Assembly (NCBI RefSeq): GCF_036017035.1
Contig: NZ_JAYXHS010000002.1
Location: 372,001-436,000, forward strand
Origin: Viridibacterium silvisoli
GTDB taxonomy: Bacteria > Pseudomonadota > Gammaproteobacteria > Burkholderiales > Rhodocyclaceae
Reading direction: 5' to 3'
Length of the DNA stretch: 64,000 bases
The position numbers were made by a program, and so were the translations under genes. The notes beneath the pieces were generated by a model. The model had not been told where the DNA came from. It did not search any database and worked only from the letters and a program-made list of their open reading frames with translations. Positions 59,291 to 64,000 of the stretch are shown piece after piece. Every line of letters starts with the position of its first letter. Position 1 is the first letter of the stretch.

Positions 59291-62200
59291 TCAGTTATCC
59301 GCTTTGTCAAGAAGCTCGCGAATCTGCGAGACAGTCAAGAACTCGCTGCTGTGATGGGTCGTTGCGCTCACAACCTCTTGGTAGTAACGACTGGAGGTTA
59401 CGTTGGAGCTGGTCTGTGAAATTTCTTCGTCAAATGTCTGGGGATGGGAATCCGTCAAGTCGTCACTTTCCGCCTCCGCTGTGAACGCCACATTGGTAGA
59501 TTCAGTGGATCTTGGTATTGGCAGCAACTGCGCGCCCTGCGTGTCGCCAAGGCGCAGCTTGACTTCCGTCGCGGAAGCGGTGGTTATGCGTGGCAGACGA
59601 CCATCTTCAGCAACGACTCCTTGCGCAAGGGTTTCCCCTTCATCGTCCACGATTGCAAATGGCGAGCCAGCCCAACCAAGAGCCAGCAAATCGTCTGCCC
59701 CCAATGCCGCAAAACGCAAGCTGTGCGGTGCTTCGACGGGTTGCAGAAGCAATTCGCTCGGTACCGGCAATGACATCGAATTGCGTGAGCTCTTCGCACT
59801 CGTAAAATTCCGCTGCCCCGCCTTGAGATCCACCACGCCCGGAGCAGTCAGCGTGATATTCCCAGCCGAAATCTCGATGGCTGCCCCGCCCGCACTGAGC
59901 ATCAACTTGTCCTTCCCCTGCAGCAGTACATCTGCCGTCGTGGAGGTGATCGTCACAGCCTTGTCGGCATTGAAATCCGCCTTGTCGGTCTGCGCCTGAA
60001 CGCTGACCTTCCCTTTGGCTGCATGTAGCTTGAGGCCGAGGTCCTTGATCGGACGTGCGCCATCTGATTGCTTGCCGTAGGTATAGAGGGCGATGCCGTC
60101 CTTGGCGACCCAGGCTTGTTTGCCTTGCGATGCGATGTGGATGTCGGTTGCGGCGAGGGTGAGGGTGTTACCTGCGACGAGTACCGCGCCTTTCGGAGTG
60201 AGCGCCGCGATGCCGGCTGGGCTTTCGGCGACAATCATGGGCTCGCTCCACGCGGGTACGGAGCCCGTGCCGCCGTTGACGTTTGTGCCGGCCGAGCTAC
60301 CTGTCTCCGTCGCTTCGAGGATTTTCTGGCTCTTGGCCAGCCCTGCCGCAGCGGCGAGCTTTTCCGATGCGGGCTCGCCCTTGATGTCGGCCTTCTGTTT
60401 CTGCGCTGACTCAGCCAAGGACTTGACGAGGCTTTGCGCCGTGTCGAGCTGCGTACTTGCAATCGGGCTGTCGAGTAGCGCGCCGCTGGCGTTGGCTTGG
60501 GCAGTGGTCGAGATCAGCAGGCCGCTGCCCGCGCGGATGGCGCCGGACTGTGCTGTGACGAGTTCTGCGCCATGGCCGCGGTAAGCGGTGCGCTGGTTGT
60601 CGTTCTGGTGGCGATTGGCGCCGAGTGTTAGCGATGATGCAAATTGGGTCGTGGCGAGCTGGGTTCTCGGTTCGTTTGGTGTGAGGTCGAAGGCGAGGTG
60701 ATTGAACCCGCCAGCGCCTTGCTGACTCTGCGTCAGTGCTTGAGTCTTGATGCCTGCGAGCGTGGCACGATGGGCATGTTTGGGGCCGGTATTGCCGGAC
60801 TCTGTGGCGCCATCCTTACCCGCATCTCCACCTGCGAACCAGCTGGGCGCGTTGCCCGTTGTGGCACCAGCGCCCGTGCCGGTCTGGTTGTTCTGTGCGT
60901 CCTGTGCGCCTTGCCCGTTGTAGGCTGTGCCGATGACGACGGGGCGATCGATGTTGCCTTCTATGAAGTCGACCAGCACCTCCTGCCCGACGCGCGGGAT
61001 GAAGCTGCTGCCCCAACTGGCGCCGGCCCACTGCGTCATGACGCGCACCCAGGCCCATGCGGCCTGATCGGCAGTGGCGTTCTCGTCGCCGCTCGGATGA
61101 GCGAGGCGACTGTGGCTGTTGGCGCCGCGTTGCCAGTGGAACTGGATCTTGATGCGGCCGTCGCGGTCGGTGTGGACGGGCTCGCTGGCCGCGCCGACTA
61201 CGATGGCCGTTTGCGTGCCGGAGACGATGGGGCGCGGACGCAGGACAATCCCGGAGTCATTCTGTGTGATCGGGCGATAGGGTAGGGTGGCGGGCAGCAG
61301 CGTGAAGGTGTTGGTGTAGAGCGGGTCTTCCTTTTGATTCTTTGCCGGCTTGTCCTTCTTGTTCTTGGCGATGCGGCCGAGCAGATCGAGGGCCTTGGCA
61401 GCCAGACCCTGCCCCAAGCTTGGCGAGAGGTTGTTGCGCGCGTGGTGGCTTACGCGCAGCACGGCGTAGCGATTCGTTGCCTCAGCATCGTCTGTCGCCG
61501 GGCTGAGCATCTCGAACGCGCTGTCGAAGTGATCGTCGAGCACGAAGCGTGTGCCGGGGGACAAAGTGCGCACGGTGCCGCTGCCGGTTAGCAATTGACG
61601 TTGTGCGTCGAGTGCTTCGATCTGCCTTGCCGCGTAGCGCTCGCCGGTTTCGCGGTCGGGCCACAGGTAGGCGTCAGGTGCGTCGAAACGGGAGAGGGGC
61701 ATGTCGGTTGCTGCCTCGTCTGCCTCCGCAGAGAGGCTGCTGGTGCGCGTATCAAGGCTGCGGTAGTCCCAGCTTGCGATCTCGACGGAATGCGTGGCGA
61801 GCGCGCGACTGCTGGCAAGGTGCTGGATGGTGTCCGACTGCTCGGTGCTGCTGGCGCGGTGGAAGCGGATGCGCGTCTGCTCGTTGTCGGTGAAGGCGTC
61901 GGTGTTGTCGGTGATCACCAGCGTGTGCTTTGAGTCCTGTAGTGAGGCGCCGACGTTGCTGTCTGCTGCGCCACCTGCATCGTGCTCGAACCAGTAGTAG
62001 AGCCCTTCTTCAGCGAACAGGCGTTCGATGAAGGCGAGGTCGGATTCGCGGTACTGGGTGGTGATGCTGCGCTTGGCGTAAGTCACGTCTTCGCTCAAGG
62101 CCCAGCGCCATGCGGGCACCAGGGTTCCTGTGCCGGAATAATCGGCGAACACACTGTCGATGATTTCCGGCACCGTCATGTCGTGAAACACGAAACTGTC

Positions 62201-62602
62201 AGCGCGATGATCGAGGAAAGCGAGCCAGGGTTCGACGGTCAGCTTGTAGTAGCCGAAGCCGCCGTCAGCAGTCAGTGTTTCGAAGGCAGTGATATGTCCA
62301 TGGAATGGTCGCAGTGCGATGCGCGATTGCTGGGTGAGCAACTCGATGAGGATGGTTTTGCCGAGCCAGTCTTTTGCTTCCAGGCTGGCGTTGGTGCACA
62401 ACACGCTGAGCGTGAACCGGAAGCCGGCCGCACATTGTTCGGCCGAAGGCGCTGCGGGCCCGATCTGTTCGACGCCATCGAGCCGCTCGACGAGCAGCTG
62501 ATCCAGTGCGCTGTCCGTGTGTAACCGGATAAGGCGCGTTGCATCATTGTGGCCGGAGCGGATGGCGTTCAAGACTTCCTGTGCCAGCGTTTGCATGTCC
62601 AT
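59291..62602 (-). CDS. vgrG: Type VI secretion spike protein VgrG with C-terminal extension
   Basis: VgrG trimers form the T6SS puncturing tip and carry effectors. From the ATG at 62602 the protein has 1103 residues. The N-terminal half is gp27-like (FTLSVLCTNASLEAKDWLGK, FIERLFAEEGLYYWFEHD), followed by a gp5 OB-fold (DRDGRIKIQFHWQRG, SFIPRVGQEVLVDFIEGN). A DUF2345-type beta-helix then leads to a unique extension of about 130 residues with a strand-rich part and an acidic tail (DDLTDSHPQTFDEE). The extension probably docks the effector encoded immediately downstream. An ATG two codons later is also possible. Confidence 0.95.
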   Translation of the reverse strand: MDMQTLAQEVLNAIRSGHNDATRLIRLHTDSALDQLLVERLDGVEQIGPAAPSAEQCAAGFRFTLSVLCTNASLEAKDWLGKTILIELLTQQSRIALRPFHGHITAFETLTADGGFGYYKLTVEPWLAFLDHRADSFVFHDMTVPEIIDSVFADYSGTGTLVPAWRWALSEDVTYAKRSITTQYRESDLAFIERLFAEEGLYYWFEHDAGGAADSNVGASLQDSKHTLVITDNTDAFTDNEQTRIRFHRASSTEQSDTIQHLASSRALATHSVEIASWDYRSLDTRTSSLSAEADEAATDMPLSRFDAPDAYLWPDRETGERYAARQIEALDAQRQLLTGSGTVRTLSPGTRFVLDDHFDSAFEMLSPATDDAEATNRYAVLRVSHHARNNLSPSLGQGLAAKALDLLGRIAKNKKDKPAKNQKEDPLYTNTFTLLPATLPYRPITQNDSGIVLRPRPIVSGTQTAIVVGAASEPVHTDRDGRIKIQFHWQRGANSHSRLAHPSGDENATADQAAWAWVRVMTQWAGASWGSSFIPRVGQEVLVDFIEGNIDRPVVIGTAYNGQGAQDAQNNQTGTGAGATTGNAPSWFAGGDAGKDGATESGNTGPKHAHRATLAGIKTQALTQSQQGAGGFNHLAFDLTPNEPRTQLATTQFASSLTLGANRHQNDNQRTAYRGHGAELVTAQSGAIRAGSGLLISTTAQANASGALLDSPIASTQLDTAQSLVKSLAESAQKQKADIKGEPASEKLAAAAGLAKSQKILEATETGSSAGTNVNGGTGSVPAWSEPMIVAESPAGIAALTPKGAVLVAGNTLTLAATDIHIASQGKQAWVAKDGIALYTYGKQSDGARPIKDLGLKLHAAKGKVSVQAQTDKADFNADKAVTITSTTADVLLQGKDKLMLSAGGAAIEISAGNITLTAPGVVDLKAGQRNFTSAKSSRNSMSLPVPSELLLQPVEAPHSLRFAALGADDLLALGWAGSPFAIVDDEGETLAQGVVAEDGRLPRITTASATEVKLRLGDTQGAQLLPIPRSTESTNVAFTAEAESDDLTDSHPQTFDEEISQTSSNVTSSRYYQEVVSATTHHSSEFLTVSQIRELLDKADN

Positions 62603-62624
62603 GGGATGTACCTGTCTGCGTGGA

Positions 62625-63005
62625 TCAGCTCTCGAGCGCCCAGTGCTGATGCCATTCGTTGCGACGGTTGAACGGGTAGTCGAGTGCAACGATGCTTACC
62701 GCTTCGATGTAGGACGCGAGCGGCGCGCTGTTGATGACGCGAAAGCGGAAAAACAGCTTGTGCGCGCTGGCCCTCACTTGCAGGTTGTGGCTGCGACGGG
62801 AGTGTTTGGCCAGGCGTCCGCGCAGCGTGACACCTGCGGCGCGGCCGACGTACTTCGCAACGAACACGCCCTTCACCATTTCACCAAGCTCATACAGGCC
62901 GAATGCCTCCGGCGCTTTGAGGTATTCGTGCAGTGGATAGGGCGTGTTCTCGTTCTCCCACTTCCAGTTCAGGAATTCGCTCAATTTCGTTCCGGATAGC
63001 GCCAT
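62625..63005 (-). CDS. Small GIY-YIG-like protein in the T6SS cluster
   Basis: The 126-residue protein shows the layout of the GIY-YIG nuclease fold: GLYELG near residue 36 in place of GIY, KYVGRA near residue 51 as the YIG, RGRLAKH with the catalytic Arg, a Glu in SYIEAVSIVALDYPFNR and Asn near the end (RRNEWHQHW). It lies between clpV and vgrG on the same strand, about 20 bases from each. No toxin or immunity role is known for this position, so it could be a nuclease effector, a regulator or a chromosomal bystander. Assignment rests on motif spacing alone. Confidence 0.6.
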   Translation of the reverse strand: MALSGTKLSEFLNWKWENENTPYPLHEYLKAPEAFGLYELGEMVKGVFVAKYVGRAAGVTLRGRLAKHSRRSHNLQVRASAHKLFFRFRVINSAPLASYIEAVSIVALDYPFNRRNEWHQHWALES

Positions 63006-63031
63006 GAGAATTCTCCCGAGATTTCGACTCG

Positions 63032-64000
<969 letters not shown>

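Noticed and set aside
60644..61285. Plus-strand ORF inside vgrG
   Set aside because: Antisense to well-conserved VgrG sequence and without a start signal.

Overview
The window looks like a chromosome segment of a betaproteobacterium. The evidence is high-GC coding sequence, a single-domain IF-1 with a basic C-terminal tail, an rplM-rpsI pair, a glucokinase-RpiR fusion of the kind known from Burkholderiales, and the gloB/methyltransferase/rnhA/mltD neighbourhood. Genus cannot be settled from the sequence alone. About 60 genes, one tRNA-Asn and a candidate small RNA are supported. No rRNA, CRISPR array or intact insertion sequence was seen.

Layout. 0-8 kb: a CYTH/CHAD protein cut by the left edge, molybdenum cofactor genes (moaC, moaA-mobA), an M48 BepA-like protease, TusA, YaeQ, a DUF1003 membrane protein and RmuC. 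8-21 kb: an operon of three lipoproteins (CsgG-like, DUF4810-like, DUF799-like), tRNA-Asn, an AsmA-like anchored protein, a thioredoxin-like/YkgJ pair, a pabB-pabC fusion, mltD, two response regulators (one a diguanylate cyclase), gloB, a methyltransferase, rnhA and a tandem-domain unknown. 21-29 kb: lexA with a textbook SOS box and a 58-residue downstream ORF, a 1.2 kb gene-poor stretch holding a candidate sRNA, rplM-rpsI with a strong promoter, an acetyltransferase, the xseB-ispA-dxs isoprenoid operon and a divergent Rieske oxygenase.

29-45 kb is devoted to transport and carbon/sulfur supply: a TRAP transporter in P-M-Q order, a Ca2+/H+-type antiporter, a stand-alone glucokinase, a glucose-type ABC transporter (gtsABCD), a glucokinase-RpiR (HexR-like) fusion whose ATP-phosphate motif is altered, and a sulfate ABC transporter (sbp-cysTWA). 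A promoter ahead of gtsA carries a 15-bp palindrome of HexR type across its spacer and -10, so the fused regulator probably controls its own operon. 45-57 kb holds infA, a cold-shock gene, mog, darP/yjgA, pmbA, an orphan Tat-exported TRAP binding protein, a TraB/GumN protein, miaA, a CobD/AmpE-like membrane protein, a CoA-type Nudix hydrolase, an aspartyl protease, a glutamine amidotransferase and pgi.

57-64 kb is part of a type VI secretion cluster on the minus strand: clpV (cut by the right edge), a small GIY-YIG-like protein, a vgrG with a long C-terminal extension, a multidomain predicted peptidoglycan-hydrolase effector and a predicted periplasmic immunity protein. The last two are visibly more AT-rich than their surroundings, as expected for exchanged effector-immunity cargo. 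The observations most worth following are this effector module, the altered glucokinase-regulator with its operator, and the candidate sRNA with anti-Shine-Dalgarno motifs at 22.8 kb.
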